The position numbers and the translations under genes were made by a program. DNA of 64,000 bases. It comes from CAWBRT01 sp963791145 (GTDB taxonomy: Bacteria > Acidobacteriota > Terriglobia > Terriglobales > Acidobacteriaceae). Under the pieces are notes generated by a model that was given only the letters and a program-made list of their open reading frames with translations, was not told the origin of the DNA and did not search any database. The stretch lies in the NCBI GenBank assembly GCA_963791145.1, contig CAWBRT010000027.1:124001-188000 (forward strand), in the 5' to 3' direction. Of this stretch, positions 1 through 8,266 are shown in pieces. Position 1 is the first letter of the stretch. The number at the start of each line of letters is the position of its first letter.

Positions 1-684
1 CTCTACGACGTGACGGCTATCTCCTTCCACGCCTATCCTTACATTCAGGAAAAATACGCGTTGATGCCCTGCGGCGGCAGCCTCGGCGAGGGCTACGGCC
101 CCATGATCGTCGCTCCCAAGCCGTTCAAGGTAGAGGACGTTACCAAGCTCCGCATCGCCGTCCCGGGCACCCTGACGACCGCCTACCTGTTGCTGAAGCT
201 GTTTGCGCCGGAGGCCGAAACCGAAGTCGTGCCCTTCGATCAGATCATTCCCGAGGTGCTGGCCGGCAGGTTCGAGGCCGGGCTCATCATCCACGAGGGT
301 CAGTTGACCTACGCCAACAGCGGGCTGCACCGCGTGGTCGATATGGGCCGCTGGTGGAGTGAGCAGACAGCGCTTCCCTTGCCGCTGGGCGGCAACGCCA
401 TCAAGCGCACCTTGGGGCCCGAGTTGATGGCCAAGATAACCAAGGCCCTGCGCGACAGCATTCGTCACGCCCTCGAGCATCGCGAGCAGGCGCTGGAGTA
501 CGCCATGCAGTTCGCGCGCGATCTCGACAGCCAGACCGCCGACAAGTTCGTCGGCATGTACGTCAACGAGCGCACCCTCGACTACGGAGAGGACGGGCGG
601 GCCGCCGTCGCCAAGCTGCTCGATATGGGGCATCGCCAAGGCATCATCCCAACCGCCGCCAAGCTGGACTGGGCAGGAGCATAG
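1..684 (+). CDS. mqnD: 1,4-dihydroxy-6-naphthoate synthase MqnD, 3' part
   Basis: The frame is open from the first base, so the true start lies upstream of the window. The protein resembles MqnD, a periplasmic-binding-protein-fold enzyme of the futalosine route to menaquinone that converts cyclic dehypoxanthinyl futalosine to 1,4-dihydroxy-6-naphthoate. Visible family traits are SFHAYPYI near the visible N-terminus, the glycine-rich GGSLGEGYGP that lines the substrate cleft, and IIHEGQLTY further on. About 50-60 N-terminal residues are probably missing. The gene ends in a repeat-rich intergenic stretch. It implies futalosine-type menaquinone synthesis and thus respiration. Confidence 0.88.
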   Translation, partial: LYDVTAISFHAYPYIQEKYALMPCGGSLGEGYGPMIVAPKPFKVEDVTKLRIAVPGTLTTAYLLLKLFAPEAETEVVPFDQIIPEVLAGRFEAGLIIHEGQLTYANSGLHRVVDMGRWWSEQTALPLPLGGNAIKRTLGPELMAKITKALRDSIRHALEHREQALEYAMQFARDLDSQTADKFVGMYVNERTLDYGEDGRAAVAKLLDMGHRQGIIPTAAKLDWAGA

Positions 685-722
685 CGCGAAGCTCGGCAAT
701 GCTACAAAGATGCTCATGGCGG

Positions 723-753
723 CCCACATTTGCCTGAGGTTGGCAAATGTGGG
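723..753. repeat. Palindromic repeat, family A, copy 1
   Basis: Perfect 12-bp inverted repeat (cccacatttgcc / ggcaaatgtggg) around a 7-base loop, in the gap after mqnD. Closely related copies lie at 771-803, 5179-5254, 7231-7262, 12785-12815 and, more degenerate, 53663-53705 and 54085-54113. Confidence 0.85.
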
Positions 754-770
754 GACAGATGCTACAGGTG

Positions 771-803
771 CCCCATATCTGCCCTCTTTTGGCAGATGTG
801 GGG
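771..803. repeat. Palindromic repeat, family A, copy 2
   Basis: 13-bp inverted repeat (ccccatatctgcc / ggcagatgtgggg, one mismatch) with loop ctctttt. It follows copy 1 by 17 bases. The wider context ggtgcccca...tggggtagtt recurs at 5216-5260 and 7227-7268. Confidence 0.85.
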
Positions 804-906
804 TAGTTACCTTTAAAAACCTAAGTCGCCTCTTGTCAGCTTCACTGCGCTCGCCAAAGCCAGCGGCGCTTTCATCTCATCTAACACTTGAGGAATTCGG
901 CGTAAC

Positions 907-1623
907 ATGCAGTTGGAACTGGACCGAAAGAAGATCCCGCAAACGTTGTTGATCGATGCCGACGACACCCTCTGGGAAAACAACGTCTACTTCGAGCGCG
1001 CCATTGCCAACTTCATCTCCTTTCTCAATCATCGCGAATTCACCTCCGCCGAAGTTCGCCGGGTGCTGAACGAGGTCGAGCGGGAAAACATCGTCACTCA
1101 CGGCTATGGGCTGCACAGCTTCCTGCATGCCCTGGTGGGTACATTTGAGCGGCTTTCGGTTGAGCCGCTGACTCCCGGTCTGCATGACACCATTTGCGGT
1201 TTTGCTCATGCCATCGCCGAGCAGCCCATCGAGCTGATCGCCGGCGTGGAGCCCACCCTGCGCTACCTGGAACCGCGGCATCGGCTGATGCTCCTGACCA
1301 AGGGCAATCCCGTGGAACAGCTCGGCAAGATCGAGCGCTCGGGACTCAAGCGGTACTTCATCGCTGTGGAAATCGTCGCCGAGAAGGACTCGTTCACTTA
1401 CAACGGCATTGTCGAGAAGTACAACCTGCTCCGCGAGGCTACCTGGATGGTGGGCAATAGCCCTAAGTCCGACATCAATCCTGCCTTAGAAGCCGGACTC
1501 AACGCGGTATTCGTTCCACACCCCGATACCTGGATACTGGAGCACGAACCCCTGGCTAAGCCGTCCAAGCCCGACAAACTATTGGAACTCCGTGACTTCG
1601 CCGAATTGTGTCGGGTTTTCTAA
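907..1623 (+). CDS. HAD-superfamily hydrolase
   Basis: A 238-residue soluble phosphatase-like protein. Motif I is DADDTLW at residues 18-24, where the two Asp act as nucleophile and general acid. The helical cap follows. Motif II is the LLTKGN region near residue 136 and motif III/IV the GNSPKSDINPA segment near 183-193, which carries the Mg-binding Asp. The length fits subclass I HAD enzymes. The ATG at 907 has GAGGAA upstream. Family members have varied small phosphate-ester substrates and I cannot name this one. It is a single gene between mqnD and a signalling gene. Confidence 0.85.
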   Translation: MQLELDRKKIPQTLLIDADDTLWENNVYFERAIANFISFLNHREFTSAEVRRVLNEVERENIVTHGYGLHSFLHALVGTFERLSVEPLTPGLHDTICGFAHAIAEQPIELIAGVEPTLRYLEPRHRLMLLTKGNPVEQLGKIERSGLKRYFIAVEIVAEKDSFTYNGIVEKYNLLREATWMVGNSPKSDINPALEAGLNAVFVPHPDTWILEHEPLAKPSKPDKLLELRDFAELCRVF

Positions 1624-1733
1624 AGGTTTCTCGGATAATAGCCTTAGACTGAACCTAAATCGTTACCTAAGAGTAATGCATAAGCTATTGCCCGTGTTAT
1701 GGTGCAGGAGCTACTCTGCCTTGAGTCAGGGAC

Positions 1734-3017
1734 ATGGCCGACAACTCCCAACGCCTGCAACGTGCGCTCCAACTGCTCAGTGACCTGGGCCCGGCGTTGA
1801 CGTCCAGCCTGGAGTTCCGTGACGTTGCCCGCCGCATTCTCGCCATGGCCATGGAGATGGCGCGCAGCCGCGCCGCCGTTCTTTTCGAGTTCAATGACAA
1901 GCCCCTGATGCTGGTCTCCCTGGCCTCGTCAGGTTTTGTGAAATTCCCCGAAGATGTCGTCATTCCGCTGCTGCCTCGCCACGGCTTTGCCCTGAACCGT
2001 CTGCGGTCTCCGCTGCGCCTGGACGCGGAGAAGCGCGCCCAGCTCTTCTCCATCGACGGCAACTTCAATCCTTCTCTGATCGAGTGGATCATACCGCTGA
2101 GGATGGGACGCAAGCTGGTCGGGCTGTTCGGCCTGGGCGAGAACCTGGAGAAGGCGGAGTACTCTCCCGACGAGCTGCATGCGCTGGAGGTGGTCTCGCA
2201 CTACTGCGCCCTGGCGGTGCACAATCATCATCTTTCGGAAACGCTGGCGGCGCGCATTCGCGAGAACCTGAAGCTGTTGAGCAGCGTGCACGCCTTCTAC
2301 GATTCCACCCTGGAAGTGCTCGCTGCCGCCATCGACATCAAGGACGTGAACATCCACGGCCATTCCCTGCGCGTGGGCTCTTATGCGGCCGGCATCGCCC
2401 AGGCCATGGACATGAGCGAGAACGAAGTAGCCGGGGTGCGCGCCGCGGGCTATCTGCACGATATCGGCAAGGTTGCCGTCGATCGCTACCTGTTCGGCAA
2501 GCTGGATGCCCTGAACCCCTCGGAGTTCCGCCAGATTGCCGACCACACCATCCTGGGTTACGAAATCGTCAAGGAAGTTGAGTTCCCCTGGTCGGGAATT
2601 CCCGAAGTCGTGCGCTCGCATCACGAACGGGCCGACGGCACCGGCTATCCCGACGGCGTTCCTCTCAGTGACATGCGCCCGGAGGTCAGGATCGTCGCCC
2701 TGGCGGACACCTTCGATGCCATGACTACCGACCGCCCGTACCGGCGCAGCATGTCTGTGGGAGAGTCGTTGACAGCAATCGTCAACCTGACCCCTTCCAA
2801 ACTCGATCCCGGACCGGTGCACGCTCTCATCCTGCAGATTCGCCGCGACGCGGTGGCGGCTATCACGACGCCGCAGGCTGCCGACCCCGCACCGGCCCGT
2901 CCGCGCTTCCTGCGCGACGGCTTGGCCTGCAATCTCTTCCCTTCCGATATCGACCAGATCGCCGCCCTGCTCAATCACCGCCTGCAGGGACGCGCCAACC
3001 ACGACGTGGTTCACTAG
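1734..3017 (+). CDS. GAF and HD-GYP domain protein, likely c-di-GMP phosphodiesterase
   Basis: 427 residues. A GAF-like sensory domain spans about residues 10-170. An HD-GYP domain spans about 190-370, with the HD pair in YLHDIGK (His242-Asp243), the HHE..DGTGYP signature at 296-306 and ALADTFDAM at 323-330. HD-GYP proteins hydrolyse cyclic di-GMP using a di- or tri-iron centre, and the key metal and GYP residues appear intact. No transmembrane segment or receiver domain is seen, so the signal probably binds the GAF domain in the cytoplasm. The C-terminal 60 residues are poorly conserved and rich in Ala and Pro. Confidence 0.9.
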   Translation: MADNSQRLQRALQLLSDLGPALTSSLEFRDVARRILAMAMEMARSRAAVLFEFNDKPLMLVSLASSGFVKFPEDVVIPLLPRHGFALNRLRSPLRLDAEKRAQLFSIDGNFNPSLIEWIIPLRMGRKLVGLFGLGENLEKAEYSPDELHALEVVSHYCALAVHNHHLSETLAARIRENLKLLSSVHAFYDSTLEVLAAAIDIKDVNIHGHSLRVGSYAAGIAQAMDMSENEVAGVRAAGYLHDIGKVAVDRYLFGKLDALNPSEFRQIADHTILGYEIVKEVEFPWSGIPEVVRSHHERADGTGYPDGVPLSDMRPEVRIVALADTFDAMTTDRPYRRSMSVGESLTAIVNLTPSKLDPGPVHALILQIRRDAVAAITTPQAADPAPARPRFLRDGLACNLFPSDIDQIAALLNHRLQGRANHDVVH

Positions 3018-3362
3018 AGCATCGTCACCCGAGAAAGCAGCTTCACGCGAGTGGTCGGCATTTGGCCGTTAGGCGAGCCGCTATGGACTTATCTGATGGC
3101 AATCAATTCTGCCACCCCAGCAGCGTTATCCTCCCACGAGCACGAGTGATTGCTGCCGGCAGGGCAAAATATCTTTGCAGCGGATCGAGTTGCATTAAAC
3201 TCGGTACACAGCCGTAAGTTACGATATGCCCTGCTCTACGCCAGCTACGTGGTGTTCGATGGGTATTGCTGGACGAAGTGGACATAGTTATGTTGTGATT
3301 CTGTCGCTCGACTGCTCACGAACAGTATTTCGTGCACTCGGAGCTGAAAAAGGAAATTCCTG
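3018..3362. other. Intergenic, nothing recognised
   Basis: 345 bases, slightly less GC-rich than its neighbours. I see no palindromic repeat, tRNA or convincing small gene. The end carries the ribosome binding site (AAGGAAA) of the gene at 3363. Confidence 0.6.
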
Positions 3363-4301
3363 ATGAGTGTTCGTGTTCACGCTTCTCCGTCCTATTGTTC
3401 GTGTACAAGTGAGTTGCCGTTTAGGGATGCGCTGCGTCTTTCCGCATTGTTACGGTTACTTGCGATGGTATTGGTCGTGTGCCTGACCAGTGGTCGGGCA
3501 GCACAGGCGCAGGAAGTGATTTCGTTTGCCTCGCTGGACGGGGATCTGACCCGTGGAACACCAACCTCTTTGCAAGGCCTGTTGTTCAAACCGGCCGGCC
3601 CAGGCCCCTTCCCCGCAGTGGTCGGAATGCACGGCTGCGGCGGGCTTTTCAACCGACAAGGCCAACTCGTAGCCCGTGAAAAGGCTTGGGCGGAAATACT
3701 GACCTCTCGTGGTTATGTCGTCCTATTCCCCGATAGCTTTGGCCCCCGAAACGTAGTGCATGCCTGTGCTGATGGAGGCCCGAACGCGCGCCCCTGGGCC
3801 GAAAGATCTGACGACGCCTACGGTGCGCTTCGCTATTTGCAGTCGCAGCCCTTTGTAATAGGTGAACGCATTGGCTTGATCGGCTGGTCTCACGGAGGGG
3901 GCACTGTGGCATTCGCGGTCGCCCAATTCAGCAAAACACGGCCGCTCATTTTGCCGAAGGGGGATTTTCGCGCCGCCGTCGCATTCTATCCGGGATGGTG
4001 TTCGGCGTTCGGCAAAAACTGGACAACCACCATCCCGTTTTTGCTAGAAATCGGCGCGTCTGACGACTGGACGGCAGCCGGCCCTTGCGTTAAATCGGTT
4101 AAATCGGCCATGAAGCGCGGAGCGCCGATGCGGATGATGGTGTATCCCGGGGCTTTTCACGACTTCGACTGGCCCGGCATGACGGTACAGATTACGACAC
4201 CCAGGCTGGGCAAAACTGTCCATACCGGTATGAATCCGGAGGCAAGAGCCGACGCTGTCACGCGCGTTCCGGCTTTCCTTGACGAGTATCTGAAACCTTA
4301 A
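3363..4301 (+). CDS. Secreted dienelactone-hydrolase-family alpha/beta hydrolase
   Basis: 312 residues. A hydrophobic export signal at about 28-48 ends in RAAQAQ, so the enzyme is probably periplasmic. The alpha/beta hydrolase core shows an oxyanion-type GMHGCGG near 88-94, the nucleophile elbow GWSHGG (Ser176), an acid in GASDDW (Asp234 or Asp235) and His266 in GAFHDFD, which together make a complete triad. Classical dienelactone hydrolases use Cys as nucleophile; this member has Ser, as many secreted DLH relatives do. The substrate is unknown and could be an ester or lactone. AAGGAAA precedes the ATG. Confidence 0.82.
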   Translation: MSVRVHASPSYCSCTSELPFRDALRLSALLRLLAMVLVVCLTSGRAAQAQEVISFASLDGDLTRGTPTSLQGLLFKPAGPGPFPAVVGMHGCGGLFNRQGQLVAREKAWAEILTSRGYVVLFPDSFGPRNVVHACADGGPNARPWAERSDDAYGALRYLQSQPFVIGERIGLIGWSHGGGTVAFAVAQFSKTRPLILPKGDFRAAVAFYPGWCSAFGKNWTTTIPFLLEIGASDDWTAAGPCVKSVKSAMKRGAPMRMMVYPGAFHDFDWPGMTVQITTPRLGKTVHTGMNPEARADAVTRVPAFLDEYLKP

Positions 4302-4433
4302 CAGGCCCGGCTGACTACCCCGAGGGACTCCATTACGTGTGGGCAATCATCTACCAAGTGCCCTTCACCGGGTTAAATGTGAATTATGGTCAAGCTTTAC
4401 AGTTCCGATTCGCAGGCGAGAAAGGAAACTCCT

Positions 4434-5048
4434 ATGAAGCTCAAAGGCAAGAAGATCTGCATTCCGGTTGCGCATGAGTTCGAGGACATCGAACTGCTTT
4501 ATCCTCTGCTGCGCCTCTCCGAGGAGGGCGCGCATATCGTCATCGCCGCCTACCAGGGCGGCTCCAGCCCCCGGCCCTACATGGGAAAGAGCAAACCAAT
4601 CACCGGCCGCTTTGGCACGCCCATTCCGCCCGTGCCTATGGTGGAAGGCCGCCGTTACAAAGTAGAGGACGCCATGACCCTCAAGGCCGAAGATTTCGAT
4701 GCGATTGTGATTCCCGGCGGGTTCTGCCCCGACATATTGCGTCGCGAACCTTACATCCTCAACTTCGTCCGCCAGATGGACGCCGCCGGCAAGCCGATCG
4801 CGTCGATCTGCCATGGGCCGTGGCTCACCATCTCCGCCGGGGTGGTCAAAGGACGGCGGTTAACGAGCTTTTTCGCCATCAAAGACGACTTGGTCAACGC
4901 GGGCGCGTTGTGGGAAGACAGCGCCGTAGTAGTCGACCGTAACCTGATTACAAGCCGCTGTCCCGATGATCTGCCGCAGTTCTGCCTCGCCATCATCGAT
5001 GCGCTGGCGAAGGAATCGAAAGTGGAAGCTGCGTCGGTTAAGAAGTAG
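4434..5048 (+). CDS. DJ-1/PfpI family protein
   Basis: 204 residues from the ATG at 4434, chosen because GAAAGGAA lies just upstream; an in-frame ATG at 4386 lacks this. The fold shows IVIPGGF (92-98) and the nucleophile elbow ASICHGPW with Cys126 and His127. An early Glu in FEDIE probably completes the active site. Family members are glyoxalases, deglycase-like enzymes or peptidases; this one is closest in style to the PfpI group. It lies alone on the plus strand. The exact reaction cannot be told from sequence. Confidence 0.82.
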   Translation: MKLKGKKICIPVAHEFEDIELLYPLLRLSEEGAHIVIAAYQGGSSPRPYMGKSKPITGRFGTPIPPVPMVEGRRYKVEDAMTLKAEDFDAIVIPGGFCPDILRREPYILNFVRQMDAAGKPIASICHGPWLTISAGVVKGRRLTSFFAIKDDLVNAGALWEDSAVVVDRNLITSRCPDDLPQFCLAIIDALAKESKVEAASVKK

Positions 5049-5178
5049 CGGGAAGAAGTCAGCCGCCGATGCGAACGCTGTGCGCCTCATTACAATATGA
5101 AGCGCCGTTTACGCCGCTCGTTCCAGGAACTCGAAGCCCCACCCTAGTCGCCAAGTCGGGATGAGGTGGGACAGGTGG

Positions 5179-5254
5179 CCCAGAGTTGGCGCAGTTCCAA
5201 CTCTGGGGGCAGCAGGGTGCCCCATATCTGCTCCTCTTTTGGGCCGATGTGTGG
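5179..5254. repeat. Palindromic repeats, family A, copies 3 and 4
   Basis: First a perfect 11-bp inverted repeat cccagagttgg / ccaactctggg (5179-5207), then a degenerate copy resembling 771-803 (5219-5254). The pair has the same tandem arrangement as 723-803. Confidence 0.75.
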
Positions 5255-5329
5255 TAGTTGCGTTTAGGACGGAGATCAGCAGAGGAACGAGAACAACGCT
5301 CGGACTCTCGCCTCGCGAAACCTGAAACG

Positions 5330-5890
5330 CTACTTCGGCTGCATCGTCTGCGTAACGCTGACGTTGCGCTTGAAGTCTTCCGCCATGCCTTCCGTCAGCC
5401 GCACCTGCGTGGGACGCCGGGCGATCGTCATGGTATCGATCTTGTCCTGCAGCTTGAGCAGCGCGTAGAAGAGGTTTTCCGGACGGGGAGGGCAGCCCAC
5501 GGCATAGACGTCGACGGGAACGATCTTATCGGCGCCCTGCAGCACGGCGTAGGTATTGAACGGGCCGCCGACCGAAGCGCATGCGCCCATGGCGATCACC
5601 CATTTCGGGTCGGGCATCTGGTCGTAGATGCGCTTGACCACCGGCGCCATCTTCAGGCTGACGGTGCCGGCCACGATCATCAGGTCGCTCTGCCGCGGGC
5701 TGGGACGAAACACTTCCGAGCCGAAGCGGGCGATGTCGTAGCGGGCCGCCGAGGAGGCAATCATCTCGATGGCGCAGCAGGCCAGGCCGAAAGTCATCGG
5801 CCAGATCGCCGACTTGCGTGCCCAGTTAAAAACGTAATCGACCGTCGTGACTACGAAATTCTTCTCGAACTTGTTCTCAATCCAACCCAT
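5330..5890 (-). CDS. nuoB: NADH-quinone oxidoreductase subunit B
   Basis: 186 residues from ATG at 5888-5890, which has AGGGG upstream; an open extension to 6007 is composition-poor and unlike the family. NuoB holds the terminal N2 [4Fe-4S] cluster of complex I. All four ligands are present: Cys38 and Cys39 (LACCAIEM), Cys104 (GACASVGG) and Cys133 (VGCPPRPE). No other nuo gene is adjacent on either side, so it is an isolated copy. It may be the only nuoB or a second copy beside a full operon elsewhere. Confidence 0.95.
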   Translation of the reverse strand: MGWIENKFEKNFVVTTVDYVFNWARKSAIWPMTFGLACCAIEMIASSAARYDIARFGSEVFRPSPRQSDLMIVAGTVSLKMAPVVKRIYDQMPDPKWVIAMGACASVGGPFNTYAVLQGADKIVPVDVYAVGCPPRPENLFYALLKLQDKIDTMTIARRPTQVRLTEGMAEDFKRNVSVTQTMQPK

Positions 5891-6051
5891 GCGACCCCTG
5901 AATCCCCGGAACAATTGCGGAGCCGGCACCCCTGGCCGCCGCCCTCGGGCGACTTCTCTCTGGAATAGCCTTCCGCGATCTGGGAGATCCCTTTCAGTTT
6001 CTCCCATCGCTAAACCATGCCGCTGTGATATTCGTCACAACCGGATTGTGG

Positions 6052-6133
6052 AAGCACCGGGCTTTAGCGTGGAAGCGCCGGGCTTTAGCCCGGCGAAAAA
6101 GCCTCCTAAATAAAATCGGGGCTTCAGCCCCTG
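6052..6133. repeat. GC palindrome repeats, family B (cgggctttagcccg type)
   Basis: Contains cgccgggc-ttta-gcccggcg (6076-6095, 8-bp perfect stem) and ggggct-tc-agcccc (6118-6131), with the half-copy ccgggctttagcg repeated just before. Related units recur at 32013-32033, 34721-34739, 46735-46943 and 55552-55629. Confidence 0.8.
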
Positions 6134-6169
6134 TGGAACCCTACAGCAGCTCTCGCCGGAGCAGCTCTT

Positions 6170-6910
6170 TCAGTACACCTCCATGCCGCGAGGCGGGGTG
6201 CGGAAGTTCGGTTTGCGGGCGCTGATCAGCAGGGCGCCCATGCGTCGCAACTCGCGCATCTCCTCGGCGGTAAACAGCTCGCTCTTGTAGTCGTCCGGGG
6301 TGGGCGTCTCGTCCGGGATGAGGCAGGTCTCCACCTCTTCGAAAGTATGGCGTTTGAGCATCTCCGCGTATTCCTGCGCGGAGAGCATATGAACCGGCAC
6401 CTTGAGCCGCCCCGCCCAGCGCACCGCGTAAGGATTGTCGCGGTAGAGATTGATCAGGATGTAAAGCCGCGCCCTGGGAGCCATCACCCGAAAAAGTTCG
6501 CTGATGACTCGCTCCTGGTCGGGATAGTAATAAAACGCCTCGATCGAGAGCACCTTGTCGAAGTAGTTCTCTTCCCAGGGTATCTGCTCCGCCGATCCCC
6601 ACACGAAGAGCAGGTTCTCGAACTCCGTGGAAGCCTCGCGCGCCCGCGCGATCATCTCGTCGGAGATATCGAGTCCCACGACCTGCCCGAAGCCGGCAGG
6701 CCCCGTGGCCACCAGTCGGGCCACGATTCTGGACGCCCACCCCGTGCCGCAGCCCAGATCCAGCACGCGCTCGCCCGGCGCAAGCGCCATGCGCCGAATC
6801 ATCTGCTCGGCGATGTTGAGATGGTGTCGCTCCATATCAGGACCGCGTCCAGCCACCGCCCACTCGTTGAACTCCTGCCGCAGCCTCTCGTCGCCTTCTT
6901 TGCCTGGCAT
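6170..6910 (-). CDS. Class I SAM-dependent methyltransferase
   Basis: 246 residues from the ATG at 6908-6910. A TTG start at 6946 is possible but sits inside an AT-rich repeat, so I prefer the ATG. The SAM-binding motif VLDLGCGTGWASR lies at 49-61 and the acidic residue after strand 2 is in VVGLDIS. The FDKVLSIEAFYYYPD segment follows where motif post-I is expected, and the later LYILINLYRDN replaces the usual motif III. The UbiE/COQ5-like organisation gives no substrate. It ends 280 bases from nuoB, which is on the same strand. Confidence 0.82.
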   Translation of the reverse strand: MPGKEGDERLRQEFNEWAVAGRGPDMERHHLNIAEQMIRRMALAPGERVLDLGCGTGWASRIVARLVATGPAGFGQVVGLDISDEMIARAREASTEFENLLFVWGSAEQIPWEENYFDKVLSIEAFYYYPDQERVISELFRVMAPRARLYILINLYRDNPYAVRWAGRLKVPVHMLSAQEYAEMLKRHTFEEVETCLIPDETPTPDDYKSELFTAEEMRELRRMGALLISARKPNFRTPPRGMEVY

Positions 6911-6943
6911 CGGACTGAACACCTCTGCTTCTTCTCGGCTTTC

Positions 6944-6985
6944 CAATCTGCAATCTGCAATCGAAAATCTGAAATCTTCTTAATG
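6944..6985. repeat. AT-rich repeat, family C (aatctgaaatc type)
   Basis: Runs of aatctgcaatctgcaatcgaaaatctgaaatc-like units in the divergent gap between a methyltransferase and a small plus-strand gene. Similar units occur near 7178-7192, at 12541-12632 and at 46182-46292. Confidence 0.65.
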
Positions 6986-7001
6986 CTATAGTCAAAATGC
7001 C

Positions 7002-7172
7002 ATGGCTCAAAATGCAGACCAGCCGAAGCCGGCTGCTCCGCCTTCCCCGCTTTACTGTCCAACCTGCGCGCGCAAAGTAGAAGACCCGCTGGTCTGCGGC
7101 GACTGCTCGGCCGTGATCTGCCGCGCCTGCGGAACGCCACTCGAATCAGCCGACGAGCTGGCAATGGGATAA
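7002..7172 (+). CDS. Small zinc-ribbon protein, 56 aa
   Basis: A 56-residue reading frame starting MAQNADQPKP. Three CxxC pairs (CPTC, CGDC, CRAC) are followed by GTPLESADEL. This spacing suits a treble-clef or double zinc ribbon. It is divergent from the methyltransferase at 6910, with a short AT-rich promoter-sized gap. No function is assigned. The regular Cys spacing within such a short frame, and a Pro-rich leader, argue for a real gene rather than chance. It could bind RNA, DNA or protein. Confidence 0.65.
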   Translation: MAQNADQPKPAAPPSPLYCPTCARKVEDPLVCGDCSAVICRACGTPLESADELAMG

Positions 7173-7230
7173 AAGCATTTCAGATTTCAGATTGCCAAAA
7201 TCGATTTCCACTATCGCAAGTGGCAGGTGC

Positions 7231-7262
7231 CCCACATCTGCCCTGATTTTGGCAGATGTGGG
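7231..7262. repeat. Palindromic repeat, family A, copy 5
   Basis: Perfect 12-bp inverted repeat cccacatctgcc / ggcagatgtggg with loop ctgatttt. It lies between convergent genes (7172 and 7352), where it could also end transcription, though no T-run follows. Confidence 0.85.
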
Positions 7263-7351
7263 TGAGTTAGGATCCCACATCTACGAAAAGCGCGCGGATG
7301 GAAGGCACTAAAAGACCGCCGGAGTATAACTGGCGAGAAATTCACTTCTCA

Positions 7352-8059
7352 CTACCGCGCCTTTCTCAGTCCCAGGCAGCACAGGATTCCCGCGAATCGC
7401 GTCTCCCCCTTGCGAAATAGGCTCTCCGCCGCCAGCGCGGCAAAATTCTCGCGGCTGTAAAACGGCTCCTCGAAGGCGTGCAGCCAGAACATTTTGGTCT
7501 TCAGTTTTCCGAATTCGCGGGCCATCTCGTCGAGCACGGACTGTGGGGTGTCGCTCACGACGTCGTACAGCAATGCCCGGGCGCCCGCTTTGAGCACGCG
7601 ATGAATCTCATTCAGCGCGACGATGGGATCCTTCCAGTGGTGCACCGATCCGGTGCTCACCACCATGTCGAGCGCGCCATCCCCGAAGGGAAGGCGGCTG
7701 GCATTGCCTTCCAGGACTTCAATCCCTTCCGCAGCGCCTGCGCGCGCCAGGTTCGTGCGCGCTTTGGCAACCATCGATGGCGACGAGTCGATCCCGATCA
7801 GCCGCATTCGCGGTAACTGTTGATGCAGTGCCATGAGCAGCCGCCCCGGGCCGGTGCCGATGTCCAGCAGCCTCCCTTCCGCCTGACAAGTCGCTATCTC
7901 CTTCGCCACCAGTTCGTAGTGATGCTGAAAGACGCTGGTGCCGCTGATGGCGTTATAAAACAGCGCCCCTATCGGCGGAATGCTTTCCGGGTGCAGCCGC
8001 TTCATCAGCCGGCGCGCCGGAGAAAGCTTGCCGCGAGTATCTATTCTGTCCTCTGACAT
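7352..8059 (-). CDS. Class I SAM-dependent methyltransferase
   Basis: 235 residues from ATG at 8057-8059, with GGAG eight bases upstream; the open frame continues to 8164 but that part is Arg/Gly-rich and unlike protein. Motif I is LLDIGTGPGRLL (65-76), the ribose-binding acid is in LIGIDSSPSM, and motif II/III appear as LDMVVSTGSVHHW and HRVLKAGARALLYDV. This is the Methyltransf_11/25 type; the substrate is unknown. It is a single gene. Confidence 0.82.
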   Translation of the reverse strand: MSEDRIDTRGKLSPARRLMKRLHPESIPPIGALFYNAISGTSVFQHHYELVAKEIATCQAEGRLLDIGTGPGRLLMALHQQLPRMRLIGIDSSPSMVAKARTNLARAGAAEGIEVLEGNASRLPFGDGALDMVVSTGSVHHWKDPIVALNEIHRVLKAGARALLYDVVSDTPQSVLDEMAREFGKLKTKMFWLHAFEEPFYSRENFAALAAESLFRKGETRFAGILCCLGLRKAR

Positions 8060-8266
8060 CAGCGCTCCGAATCGTATGCCTCTGATCGTATGCCGCCCGC
8101 CCCGCCTCTCCAAGTGAGTCCGCGGATACCGTCTCGGAAACGCCGCGCGTCCACCCTCCGGCAATTAACCGCCACTATCAGACTATTCACGTGGTACTCA
8201 GAGCAGAGTTGGATATAATCCGACTGGGGTAGTTAGCGAACCGGGAGAACCCAGGCGGGAAGCCCC

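Noticed and set aside
723..803. CRISPR array
   Set aside because: Palindromes are not separated by uniform unique spacers and no cas gene is present.
8200..8266. Possible riboswitch before the lipoprotein gene
   Set aside because: GGTAGTTAGCG-like sequence recalls a c-di-GMP-I element, but the conserved core and pairing are absent.
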